Source: Heracleum sosnowskyi
Taxonomy: Eukaryota > Streptophyta > Magnoliopsida > Apiales > Apiaceae
Direction: 5' to 3'
Length of the DNA: 64,000 nucleotides
NCBI GenBank assembly: GCA_030848705.1
Contig: CM061239.1
Location: 87,030,363 to 87,094,362 of the forward strand
Shown: piece by piece, positions 1-10,852 of the stretch
Layout: each line of letters begins with the position of its first letter
Position numbering within the stretch: the first letter of the stretch is position 1
Made by a program: the position numbers and the translations under genes
The notes under the pieces: generated by a model
What the model saw: only the letters and a program-made list of their open reading frames with translations
Told to the model about the DNA's origin: nothing
Database searches by the model: none

Positions 1-11
1 CTGACTCAGAC

Positions 12-1487
12 ATGGAAGAGATGGTTGCTATGATTGTTAGAAGCTTCAAAAAGATGAAGTTCAGGAAGGCTAGAATAGAAGGCAACTTCCAGAAAAGGAC
101 CTTCAATGCAGACAAAGACAAGCATATCAAAAAGGAAAGCAAGGGTAGCAAATTTGACAAGTCAAAGGTTAGATGCTACAAGTGTAATGGTATGGGTCAC
201 TTTGCTTCTGAGTGCAAGAAGACAAAGGCACTCATCACATCAAGCAAGGATTGGATGGACTCTTCCTCAGAATCTGATACTGAGGTGGTCAACTATGCTC
301 TAATGGCCAATACTGATGATACTGCTATTCCTGATGATAAGGTACTAAATATTGTCTTTGATTTTGATACTGATAATGCTTCTGAGTTAAGACGTTTTCT
401 AAAGTCATTGCATATTAGCTTTAGAAGTCAAACTGCTGAGAATTCTAGAATCTTATCTGAGATGTCTGAACTTAGGAAAAGGAATGAGCATCTAGAAGCT
501 GAATTTTCTCATATGCAAAAAGTACAGATAGAATGTGATAATGCTAAACACATGTATTTAGAGATGAAACTCAAATGTACTACACTAGAAAAGGATTTAG
601 AATATGCTAATGAGAAAATCAGGACCTGGACAGATTCTGGTAGAAAATTTCATGAGATTAATACCTCTAAGAATCGGAAAGAATGTCTAGGATATAAGTC
701 AGATGAAGATAAGAAATTGAAGGAGAAAATTGTTGTTGATGAGACAGTTAGTCCAAAAACCTATAGACATGTTATAGACAAAACCAAATCTAAGATTATT
801 CCTGTTGATTTTGTTTTTGGTAAAGATTCCAATTCAATTTTTGAAAAAGGATCTACTTCTGCTCAAAGTATAAATCTTGTAAAGTCTAAACCTGTCTTGA
901 ATAAAGTCACTAAGAATGTAGGTTTCCTGTCTCAGAAACAACTCAAGGATAAAATCTGTGAGGTTACAGATAAGAAAAAGGAAGCTACTATTAAGAGAAA
1001 CAAGAATGGTAAAATTGTGATCAATAAAGAGAATAGTTATAAGTATATCCCAAATGCACCTAGGAAATGTTGTTTTACCTGTGGTAACTCTAATCATCTT
1101 GCCATTGATTGTAAAAAGAGTTTAAAGAAAAGTACTGAAATTCCTATTTCTGATGTCAGGAGTAGATCAATATTTTATAAACCACAGAAGTCATGTTTTC
1201 ATTTTGGTAGTATATGGCATTCTATTTATACTTGTGTAGAATATCATGATTTGTACTATAACTTTTATGATCCATTGCCTAAGTTTGATAAAAATAGTGC
1301 AAATTCTGGTAGCTTTAAGAATGTCAAGTTGAAGCATGCTTTTGTTAATACTGATACTGACAAAGCAAATCCTGATGGAGTAAGTCCTATCAGGACTGCT
1401 AAAGTCAAAAAGTCTTCTGCTGCTAAAATTAATAAATTGCATGGAAAAGGAACCCAACATGTATGGGTTCCTAAATGTTCTAACTAG
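12..1487 (+). pseudogene. gag: Copia Gag nucleocapsid region with separated zinc knuckles
   Basis: The frame is open through the left window edge, so this is only the C-terminal part of Gag, the structural protein that packages element RNA. A CCHC zinc knuckle lies at residues 55-68 (CYKCNGMGHFASEC). A long, charged, probably coiled-coil segment follows (about residues 110-215). Two more knuckle-like motifs come near residues 352-366 (CFTCGNSNHLAIDC) and 394-407. In the last one the second cysteine is Phe, so it cannot bind zinc normally. Lys-rich stretches suit RNA binding. The frame ends at a TAG (1485-1487) just before the protease, which is read in another frame. No initiation codon can be assigned inside the window. 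Confidence 0.85.
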
Positions 1488-1499
1488 TGTGTTTCTATT

Positions 1500-1725
1500 C
1501 TTATTGCAGGGAAAAAGGAAAAATGTGTTAGTCATGGATAGTGGATGCTCTGTGCACATGACTGGAAACAAGGCCCTGTTATCAGAATATGAGGAAAAAG
1601 CTGGCCCAACTGTGTCTTATGGAGATGACAACATTGGACAAACTTTGGGATATGACAATATAATCATTGGAAATGTCATCATTGAAAAAGTAGCTCTAGT
1701 GAAGGGACTAAACACAATCTGTTGA
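1500..1725 (+). pseudogene. Copia aspartic protease fragment
   Basis: The peptide around 1530-1570 carries the retroviral-type catalytic triad Asp-Ser-Gly in MDSGCSVHMTG, the hallmark of copia proteases that cleave the Gag-Pol polyprotein. The usual SRHMTG has Val in place of Arg here. The frame differs from gag upstream and from integrase downstream, so there is at least one indel on each side (about 1480-1500 and about 1705-1725). The stop at 1723-1725 falls where the conserved GLKxNLLSISQ-type link to the GAG_pre-integrase domain would be. I read it as a decayed protease. Confidence 0.8.
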
Positions 1726-3245
1726 GTATTAGTCAAATCACTGACAGAGGTTATCATGTCAACTTCTATTCCACACATTGTGAAGTAGTCAGCAAAGAAA
1801 CAGGAAAGATAGCATTGACTGGCTACAGGCATGGTAACATATATGAAGCCAACATTCTCTCAAATACTGATGACTCCCCTATATGTCTCATCAGTAAAGC
1901 ATCAGTAGATGAAAGTTGGAATTGGCACAAGAAGCTTTCTCATCTCAACTTCAGCAATATCAATGAGTTGGTTAAGAAAGATTTAGTGAGAGGATTACCT
2001 AAAGCTTTGTATACTCCTGATGGACTCTATGATGCTTGTCAAAAGGCTAAACAAAGAAGGACATCATTCCAGAGTAAATCAGAATCCTCTATTGAAGAAC
2101 CATATCACATGCTGCATCTTGATCTATTTGGACCAGTCAACATTATGACCATCAGTAAGAAAAGGTACACTCTTGTAATTGTTGATGAATATTCTAGATT
2201 CACTTGGGTGTATTTTCTGCACAGAAAAGATGAAACTCCTGAAATACTGTTGGATCATGTGAGAATGATTGAGACAACCACAAAGTACAAAGTCAAGATT
2301 CTGAGAAGTGATAATGGTACTGAGTTCAAGAATTCAAAAATGGAAGAATTCTGCAAATACAAAGGAATAATTCAACAATTCTCTGCTCCAGGCACACCTC
2401 AGCAAAATGGAGTAGTTGAAAGGAAAAATAGAACTCTTATTGAAGCTGGCAGAACTATGTTGGAAGAAGCTAAATTACCTACATATTTCTGGGCAGAAGC
2501 AATCAACACAGCATGCTATACTCAAAATATCACATTGATAAACAGACATGGTGTTACTCCTTATCAGTCACTCAAGGAGAAGAAACCAAGTTTGAAGCAT
2601 TTGCATGTGTTTGACTGTAAATGTTTTGTTCTCAGAACTCATCCTGAACATCTAGGAAAATTTGAAATTAAGGATGATGAAGGAATTTTCATTGGATATC
2701 CAGCCTCAAGAGCTTTCAGAGTTTTAAATTTGAGAACAAGAACTGTCATGGAGTCAATACACGTATCTTTTGATGACAAGAAGATAATTGGATTGAATGA
2801 AGACTCACATGATAGATTGGTTTTTGAAAATGAAGCTACCAAGGAACCTGAAGAAAATGAATCAGATCCTGACAATTCATCAGATACTGATGGGTCACCA
2901 AATCCTGATGATCCACCAAATCCTGATGGAGCACCAATTACTGATGGTGCTAATATTGATGATGCAAATAAGATGATTCATCTAGTAGTGCAAATGTTGA
3001 GGGGGAGCAACAACAAACTACTACAAATTCATAGTCAACTCAATCATCAGGACAAAATTCTTCAGATACAGATTCAAGTGATAATCCTGATAATTCTTCA
3101 GGAGGAAATAACAATATTTCAGGGGGAGCTTCTAATGAAACAAATTCTTCTATTCAAGATAACACCAATCCAGGGGGAGCATCTACATCAAGAAATGACT
3201 TACCATCAGCAAGGAAATGGACTGCAAGTCATACTCCTGATTTGA
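1722..3245 (+). pseudogene. Copia integrase (GAG_pre-integrase, rve core) with out-of-frame tail
   Basis: The zinc-binding start WHKKLSHLNF is visible near 1920-1950. The matching Cys pair is damaged: YDACQK appears where CDACQK is usual. The catalytic core has Asp in HLDLFGP (about 2115), Asp in LRSDNGTEF (about 2305) and Glu in NGVVERKNR (about 2415), the D,D,E triad that inserts cDNA into the host genome. A GKF/GY module typical of the copia integrase C-terminus follows (about 2650-2780), then an Asp/Pro-rich linker of repeated NPDG/DPDN units. From about 2985 the peptide turns into low-complexity sequence, the signature of a frameshift. The biological frame resumes in the next frame around 3200. 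Confidence 0.87.
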
Positions 3246-5046
3246 TAATTGGAGATCCTGATGCAGGTGTTCAGACAAGAAGTGCAACTCAAAATGAATG
3301 TCTATATAATAACTTTCTGTCAAAGGAGGAAGCATTACATTTGTCTGTTCTTGGTGATGCTTTTCCTAATAATGTTGCAGACTCGACTCTTTTTGAGTTT
3401 GTTACAAAATTAGGTTACAATGGGGAAGTAAAGAGGTATGGAAATCTCTTTAGGACAAAGCTGAAGAAGGAATGGAATTTCTTCTTTGATACGATCAGTC
3501 GTTGTTTCCTGAACAAGACATCAAATTTTGATGCTCTTCCATCAGGATCTCTCAAAATTGGGTATTCTCTTATCCATTCTACAGTGCTTGATTATGGGTA
3601 TTTTTTCTTAAAAGCCTTAAGTGATAGGAAATCATATAAGTTAGGTTATGTCTGTTTTCTTAGATTTTTACAGTTGATATTTAATCACTTATGTCCTAAT
3701 GTTGTTTTTGAGGATGATGTAGTTCTACCTATCTGTAGAATTACTGAGAATAATATTAAGTCCTTAGTCAACAGTGATAAGGCAAATGGTTTTATTGGCA
3801 ATGCATTTATTCCTGATGAGGTCAGGTTTTTCTTACAACAGAAAATGCCTACTTGTTATGGATTACTTTCTAATGCTATGGGGCAAGGTCCATCACACCT
3901 TGTTCCTGACCCAAGCATGCCACCTAAACAATCTAAACAGTTCACAGCCACCTCTACTGTCTCTCAAAAGACTTTAGTTGTAAAATCAAAGAAATCAGCT
4001 AGAACTGATGTGTCTGGAAGGCAATCAGGTTCAAAGGATTTTTCCTCTACACCACTCACTAAAAAGAAGGAACAAGGGGGTGTACAAGGGGTCCTGGTTC
4101 AGAAGAAAACTGAGAAGGTGAATGAGGCTGTTTCTGTGAAGAGAAAATTGGTATTAAGGGATGAATCTGATTCTAAAGATGACATGCCACTTTCCTCTCA
4201 ATTCAAGATAAACAAGGAAGTTTCTGATACTGCTACTGAAGCTGTGGCACCTTCATCAAAGCCACAGAAGAAAAGGACATTATCGAAAAGCAGGTATCAT
4301 ATTCCTTTGAAGGCGCAAATGAAGGATATTGATATTCAAACATCAAATCCTGATGAGTCATCTAGTCCTGATGCTCTAGCAAATCCTGATGTTGGTATTC
4401 CTGATGCACGAACAAAAGTTGTCTCTATTTCAGACTCTCCAGCCAAATCCTCTCCCTCTACAAGACATGTTGATATTTCATGGGAGAAGTATGGTGCTGC
4501 TGCTTCCAATCTTGGGTTTCTACATCCATTGGAGAAGAAAAGGAAAGCAGCAGAGATAGTTTTCAAGAGACAAAAGAAGCTGAAAGGATCAAGCCCACAA
4601 GAACCAGAATCTCAAAGTGATTCAGCAGCTCAAACTGAAGATCCTGCCACACAAGAACCACTCAATCAAAGTTTGGGTGAAGGCTTAGCTATTGGAATGG
4701 TCACACAAGAACCATCTTCTCAAAGTGAAGATGCAGGCAAAGCTACAGCTTCTGGTGACAGATTGGTCAAGGACACTGTCAATGATGTAAGCACACAAGA
4801 ACCTCCAACTCAAAGTGTTGAAGCAGCTTCAGAACCTCATGCTACACAATAACCATTGGTAACAAATACTGATGCAAGCTTATCAAATCTTGACGGTGTT
4901 CATCCTGATAATAGTGGTGCTCCTGATGCTGAGCCAATTCTTATACAACCACTAAGATCACGACCAATGAACCATCCTATCACAGATTCACAAGATAAAA
5001 TGAAAGGTATTGCTATTCCTGATCCTGATGTTACTCATGATACTGA
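3242..5046 (+). pseudogene. Long extra ORF of the copia element, first half
   Basis: The first about 30 residues are the end of the integrase-RT linker. They lead without a break into a roughly 170-residue globular segment (about residues 45-215: EFVTKLGYN, FLNKTSNFDALPSG and a hydrophobic helix-rich stretch). I believe it is related to a domain common in plant retrotransposon hypothetical proteins. A Ser/Lys/Pro-rich low-complexity tail follows, with recurring NPDE/NPDV/SPDA units and several TQEP repeats. One in-frame TAA at 4850-4852 (CAA-to-TAA type) interrupts the frame, which then continues to the E1 insertion at 5046. The same frame resumes at 23785. RT and RNase H should lie here and are absent. 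Function unknown. Confidence 0.7.
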
Positions 5047-6514
5047 TGATAAGTGGATTTTATATCTACTTGGAATGCTTCATATTGGCTTAAATTGATG
5101 ACTTGAACTCAAGTATGTGGTGTGTTTAATGTGTTTTCATTAAGTTTTGCAGAACCAAGAGTTGGAGGTTAATTTGATTAAAATTCGGATTTTTCGGGTA
5201 GGTTGCGCAGTCTTCACTGTTTTGGCCATATCTGGAGTGGGCCAGGTGCGCGGGCGCGCGGCCAGGTGCGCGGGCGCGCGGCCTTGGCAGTGATCAGGCG
5301 CGCGGGCGCGGAGCAAACGCGCGGGCGCGTGCGCGAGGCAGAAAAGGAGCGTGCGGGCGCACGCCTAGGGCGCGGTCGCCTGGCAAAATTCTTGGAAATT
5401 TTCCTGATTTCGATTTTTAATTGGAAATATGGAAATATCTTGCTGAAAAAGCCTCCTGGAGTTTATATAAACACAACCCTTCACCAATAATCAGAACTTA
5501 TTCCCAGCAACACATAGAGAGAGAGCCGAGACACGGAGATTCAAGTTTGACGAAGGATTCCTACGCGCGTGACAAGCAACGGAGTTCTAGATCTACTTTT
5601 CTTTTGTATTTTTCTTGGCGATACTCTTGGATGCTTTTGGGATTTGTTTTCTCAACTCTATTACTTTAGTATCCATATTATTCGAATCTTGTTTTTCATC
5701 ATGCTTTCATCAGAACCCACGATGATGAACGGTTCTATTATGAACTAATCATTGTCGTGGGATTCTAACGGATTTATTTATGGATTTTAGTAGTTAATTG
5801 TTTTAAAGATGTGTGTGTGATGGCTAATTGATATCCTAGTTTGGTTGTGCTTATTCTTCTTGGATGCGTAGCTAACATCTAAGATTGTTTGTTAATCTCT
5901 ATTGAATGCGAAAGTGGATATAGAGGTTTAGAACTTGCCATGCTAGCATAGGTTTATGTATGTTTGTCATGCATGATTCGTAGGTGATTTTAACCATCTT
6001 GCCTGCCCTATGTAATCTGAATGGATAACTTGCTCGTTAAACCGTTACGTTTTCAAATCTTATAGACATATAGGGTCTAAGCATAATTGGTGTCTGCTTA
6101 ACTTCTATCTATTTTGTGGATGTTTAAGTGGTTTGGTATACGTATACTGAAAGGTAGCGTGTACTGATTTCGTGTTATCCGATTAGTTTTCACAACCGTC
6201 ACATGCATTGATTAAAGACAAAAGACTCTGAATGAAGTACTTAATGAAGTTAGGATCCCATGTTTTATTCTCATATACATAAATCGATTTTAATCCTCTT
6301 AGTTAGTTAATTCTTAGTTTAATAATTTGTTCTCTAGTTAATTTTAGATAATCAAACCCAAATTGTTAATTGTCTTAGCAGTGGATAAAAATCATACATT
6401 GTTGCATAGGTACATTAATTGAATTGAACACCTCATTAGATCTCTGTGGGAACGAACTTGACTTATTCGTATATTACTTGTGACCACGTGCGCTTGCGTG
6501 ATTTTGTGCTAACA
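5047..6514 (+). repeat. E1 5' LTR (1468 bp)
   Basis: It begins TGATAAGTGG and ends GTGCTAACA. About 200-335 bp from the start lies a GC-rich block of repeated GCGCGGGCGCGCGG units (5244-5380), about 85 bp upstream of a TATA box (TATATAA, 5464-5470). It differs from the 3' LTR by a block replacement next to the GC-rich part: the 3' LTR has about 100 bp of unique sequence where this one has an extra GC unit. The remainder is AT-rich R/U5-type sequence without genes. Confidence 0.92.
5464..5470 (+). promoter_or_regulatory. TATA box of E1 5' LTR
   Basis: TATATAA preceded by CCTGGAGTT. The E2 LTRs have the same CTGGAG-TATATAAA arrangement on the opposite strand (7524-7531 and 17459-17466). Transcription is expected to start about 30 bp downstream; this is inference. 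Confidence 0.65.
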
Positions 6515-6529
6515 AGTTTTTGGCGCCGC

Positions 6530-7958
6530 TGTTACGACCAAACTCAACACGCAAGTGCACGTGATCTCAAGTAATACAGATAGCAAATAAGGTTCGTTCC
6601 TACAGGGACTCGTTGTTTGTCTAGTTATTTCACTCACCAATGTATGATTATTATCCGATGCTAAAACAAATAACAAAGTGGATTTTTGTTAACACTATAA
6701 TTAATCTAAGAATTATAACTAATTATCAACTATTTGAACTGAGATTTATGTCGAATTACTTATGCAAATAAAACATGGAATTTTAACTTCATTAAACAAT
6801 CCATCTATAGTCTTCAATTCTCTAGCCCTTTCATGTGATTTGTTAATACCTGACCGAATACACAAAACTGATAAAAGCCAACTTTCGTTGTACCAATACC
6901 ATCCTAAATAATATCCACAATGAAGATAGAAATCACTTAGTCTTCCAATTATGCTTAGTCCCTATATGTCTATAAAGATTGAAAACATAATGGTTGAAGT
7001 ACAAGCATTCAATTGATCACATAGTCGTCATAAAACGGTTAGAGTTACGACACTAATTACGAATGATATTCTCACGCATAAACCTATGCTAGCATGGCAA
7101 GTTCTAAACTCTTAAATCCACTTTCGCTTCAATAAGAATTAACACACAATTACAGGAGTTAGCTACTCTCCTATAACAAATTAAAACAACCATGATAGGA
7201 TATCGCATCAATCACACTATAGGCATCAAGAAAATTCAACAAATAAACTTCATGAATAAATCTGCTAAAACCCCATGACAACGAATTAGTTCATAATCAA
7301 ACTAATCGTCACCATGGGTTCTAATGTAAACATGATTGAAGAAAACGAATCAATATTGGAATAATTATCAAAGGTTCTAAAGAATACACCCAAACCAAGC
7401 ATCCACAAGCTAGAAAGAATACAAGAATAAATTGAAAACTATCTTCTTCCTTGCTTCTTCGTGCTTTAAAACTCCGTAGATAATATGTGGTATGTGTTAC
7501 TTGTTCTCTAGGGTTTTCTTCTCTTTATATATGCCTCCAGGTGCAAACAAGTCGTACTGAATTGTAATTTGACTTCAACTCGAAAAATCAGCAAATCGGG
7601 TTCAAAACAGGAAATTTCGTCAGACAGACTGGCGCTGCCGCGCCACGATTGTATAGGATAGCGGCGCTGCCGCGCCAGATAATTACTGCTCCTTTTTCCA
7701 GCGGCGCTGCCGCGCCATAGGCAAGCTCAAACACGGCGCTGCCGCGCCGTGCCTTCTGTCCAGGAAGACGAATTTTTCAATTTTCTTCGTTTTAGCTCCA
7801 AATTGCATTCCGATTGCTCCGCTTCATTCCTAGTACACCTGTGATAAATATACCTGCACAATACCCTTAAAAGAGATCAAAAATACCACAACTCGAGTAC
7901 AAACATTCGTTTTAAGCCATACGGACACGTTCTAAGTGAATAAAATACCCACTTATCA
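6530..7958 (-). repeat. E2 3' LTR (1429 bp)
   Basis: Almost identical to the 5' LTR. All four GC hairpin units (7631, 7663, 7703, 7735) are intact here. TATA box on the minus strand at 7524-7531. It is flanked by the PPT (7961-7972) on the internal side and by GCCGC on the outer side. Confidence 0.94.
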
Positions 7959-9378
7959 CACCCCCAAACTTAAACCGATGCTCGTCCTCGAGCATAAACA
8001 AACAATTTATTACAACTAACTAGTACCACTTCCATAGGTGATCACGGTTGCATTTGGCATATGCAACAAGCCCTTTAAACCCCTAGGCAGCCCTAGTGGA
8101 CGAGTAAGGTCTCGTGAGGGCCTATAGTGAATGTACCCACAAAATCCATCTAACAATGCAACTACAAATGCAACTAACTAAATGTATGCCACTATATGGA
8201 AATGCAAGGACCCCCTTAGACTAACCAAAACCATTCATTAGGCAAACATCTCAAATCATGCAATAACTTCCAAACAGAGCTCGACTAAATTCCCGTATAC
8301 TAACAATACATGCATAGGAACGTGGTGTGTGATTCTCATCAGATATACTCCTAACACTAGATCAAAAATCATACCAATTCTTAGTCAAGGCAATCACAAG
8401 TTTATAAAAAGAATGAACGGTAGACACTTCATAACTTCGAGACACCTCCATCATCATTCAGGTTAACCAGGAGTTCATGCTTTATTACTACGACACATAC
8501 TACTATTCACAACACATATGCTTATTTAACCGTGCCATGAGTGAGACCCCAAAAGGCTTATACAATAATACCCATGTAGCGAGTGTTAGGTCAGTGGATC
8601 CCAGACTATAAAAGCCTTAGGTCACTAGGACTAAGTCCCCTCAGACTTAATTACTCGAGTATTAAAGAGCTCACTCGTGGTTAATTTTGCATTTAACTAT
8701 TTACATGACTCTTTTTTTTCTTTTCTTTTTTTTTTTTTTTTTTTCCTATATACAATCTGGAATGAGAATTCTCATTTCCAACCCTAGACTACTCATATAA
8801 ATATGAGCCGGCTACTAGCCATTTGACACCTAGCCATAAACAACAAACAACTAGCATGAAAATCCTGTTTCCCCCAAACTTATACTTTAGTGCTCTTACG
8901 TTATCAAGGGAATAAAGAACATTCTAAATATAACCAGGTAATTAAACCTCAAAACATCCAAACAAGCATGACCCCCAATCTAGCCCAAAAGCAAACAATG
9001 AGTTGTGTAAATGTTTTTGTCCCCATAACATGCATGTCAATTTCATAGAAACTATAAATCAACCCTCTATTCATGATTACCACACTCAAATCAACATCTA
9101 CCTGCCAAACAGAAATAGGTCGTCCTAAGGGATCATGAAAATGCATGTCATGCTCATGCAACTATATGAACATAAATATCACAATAAACAGAATGTCCTA
9201 AATGCTCCAACTAACATGCAACAAAATGCTCTAAACTAACAAGAAATTAACTAACATGCACAAATGCTCCTAACATGCAATATACCTATTATACAAATGC
9301 ACCTTTCATCCCCACCCCCAAACTTAAAATTTTCAATGCCCACATTGAAGGTAAGAATAAAAAGAGTGCAAGGAATAC
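7959..9378 (-). other. E2 3' non-coding region with three PPT-like motifs
   Basis: On the minus strand, exact copies of TAAGTTTGGGGG lie at 9315-9326, 8871-8882 and 7961-7972, the last abutting the LTR. Spacings are close to those in E1. A hairpin with 7-bp stem and AGGA loop lies at 7978-7995. A poly-T/C-rich run is at 8707-8745. No gene is seen. Confidence 0.8.
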
Positions 9379-10487
9379 CTATTCGTCGTCCGAGCCACTC
9401 CCATCGGGAGTGTCCGGTGGCGGATAGACAGCGCCAGCTCCAAAGGACGGAAAAGTCACGTCCACCCCACTTGCACGCAAAGCCGTGCTCAAAGCCTGTG
9501 CAAACTGACCAAAATCTGCTGCAAAACCTGCCTGCATATCGTGCACCGCATCGATACGCCTCGTCAATCGCCTATACTGCCGCTGACTAATAAGAGAACC
9601 TCCATCCTGAGGCTCCTCCTCCTGCTGCTGCTGTTGCTGCTGTTGCTGCTGCTGTTGCTGCTGATGACCCCCTACTACAAAACCAAGACCCCACCAATCC
9701 GGCTCACCTCCATCCCACACATTCAGCCTCATTATACTCTGATGATCCAGTGCTGCCTGTGGCTGCTGCATAACCTCCTCTGCTGACCAAATAGCACCAC
9801 CATCCCTAGCCAACCTAGCAATAACCGAACCATAAGGTATCGCCGCAGTGGTACTCCCTTGCATAAAACGGAGAATCCCCTGGTGGATCAAATTACCCAC
9901 ATCCACAAACTCTCTACTGCAAATAGCATACAACAAGATAGCCCTCTCAACTGTCACCTCATTAGAATGCCTAGTAGGGATGAGGTTAGCACAAATGAAC
10001 AAGTGCCAAGTACGCGCATATTGATTCAGCGCCGTCGACATAAACGAAGTAGGCTCAGTAGTGCCACGCCTCAAGGTCCACTGTGTACCTGGAACACATA
10101 ACCGCTGAATAATCATCTGAAGGTCCACAACATCGCGAGTCCTTCCCGACCATTCCTTTCCACACTAGCGTTCGCATAAAACTCGCGAACCACAGTCATC
10201 GGAACAGGCTCCGGAGCCTCACAAAATTGCTCCCAACCTCTCTCCTGAATAATCTCCAACATATACCCATCCGATGCCGTAGGCAAAAGACCCCTCTCAC
10301 GGGCAATAGGACGCCCCAACAAATCATTATAAGCCTCACGAGCCTCATTAGAAACAAATTGAGGTCCACCATTACCTCCCCCAGAATCAGATGAAGAAGA
10401 AGAACGAGGGTTCCTTCCACCAGCCCCACTACCACTAGCACCCTCACTACCACCACCAATTACAACCCGTTGTCGCTTGGATGCCAT
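9379..10487 (-). pseudogene. E2 env-like / plant-transposon-domain ORF, frameshifted
   Basis: The first part (10487-10113, 124 codons) opens with a Gly/Ser-rich stretch. It is followed by a segment (LLGRPIARERGLLP, IQERGWEQFCEAPEPVP, REFYANAS) typical of the third ORF of Athila elements and of the domain often called putative plant transposon protein. A one-base shift near 10130 moves the rest into the frame of 10128-9379. That part continues the same domain and ends in a run of 14 Gln (about 9623-9664), an acidic patch and a coiled-coil-like end with DGSGSDDE. I see no signal peptide and no clear membrane span, so true envelope function is not supported. The position after pol matches Athila. 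Confidence 0.75.
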
Positions 10488-10852
10488 TGAATCGAATGGA
10501 AGAAGTGTTTAGAATGTTTGAGAATTTTTGAGATTTGTAAGTAGTGTATGTATAGGTTTGTATAGGTAGGGTTATGGGATGTGGGTTTATATAGAGAATT
10601 TTAGGGTTAGTGGGTATGGGTAGTGGGTTAGGATAATGGGCCACTAAATACAACAACAAACTTTTCTTTTTTAGCACGGCGCTGCCGCGCCAAACCTTCT
10701 GATGAAATTTTTTTTTTCTATTTATTTATTTTTTTTTATTTTTTTTTAAACACTCAACAAATACAAAAATACAATTATACAATTACCATCAAGTGGGTTG
10801 CCTCCCACGAAGCACTCTTTTTAAGTCATTAGCTTGACATAGCTCCATCTCC
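10488..10852 (-). other. E2 spacer between pol and env-like ORF with a GC-hairpin module
   Basis: No gene. It holds an A/T-rich run (10708-10750) and, at 10678-10691, the 14-mer GGCGCTGCCGCGCC found four times per LTR, with neighbouring bases resembling the LTR copy. The pol stop is at 10853 and the next ATG at 10487. Confidence 0.75.

Noticed and set aside
834..1097. Minus-strand frames opposite the copia gag
   Set aside because: Shadow frames, AT-rich peptides without similarity.
5203..5490. Open frame with Arg/Gly/Ala-rich peptide in the E1 LTR (also 22515-22757)
   Set aside because: It is produced by the GC-rich repeat block. It lies upstream of the TATA box and is altered between the two LTRs.
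7631..7748. Regularly spaced GC repeats looking like a CRISPR array
   Set aside because: Only four units of 14 bp with uneven spacers, inside an LTR of a plant element.
9379..10487. True retroviral envelope protein
   Set aside because: No signal peptide, glycoprotein cysteine pattern or clear membrane anchor. Only the position after pol fits, so it is called env-like.
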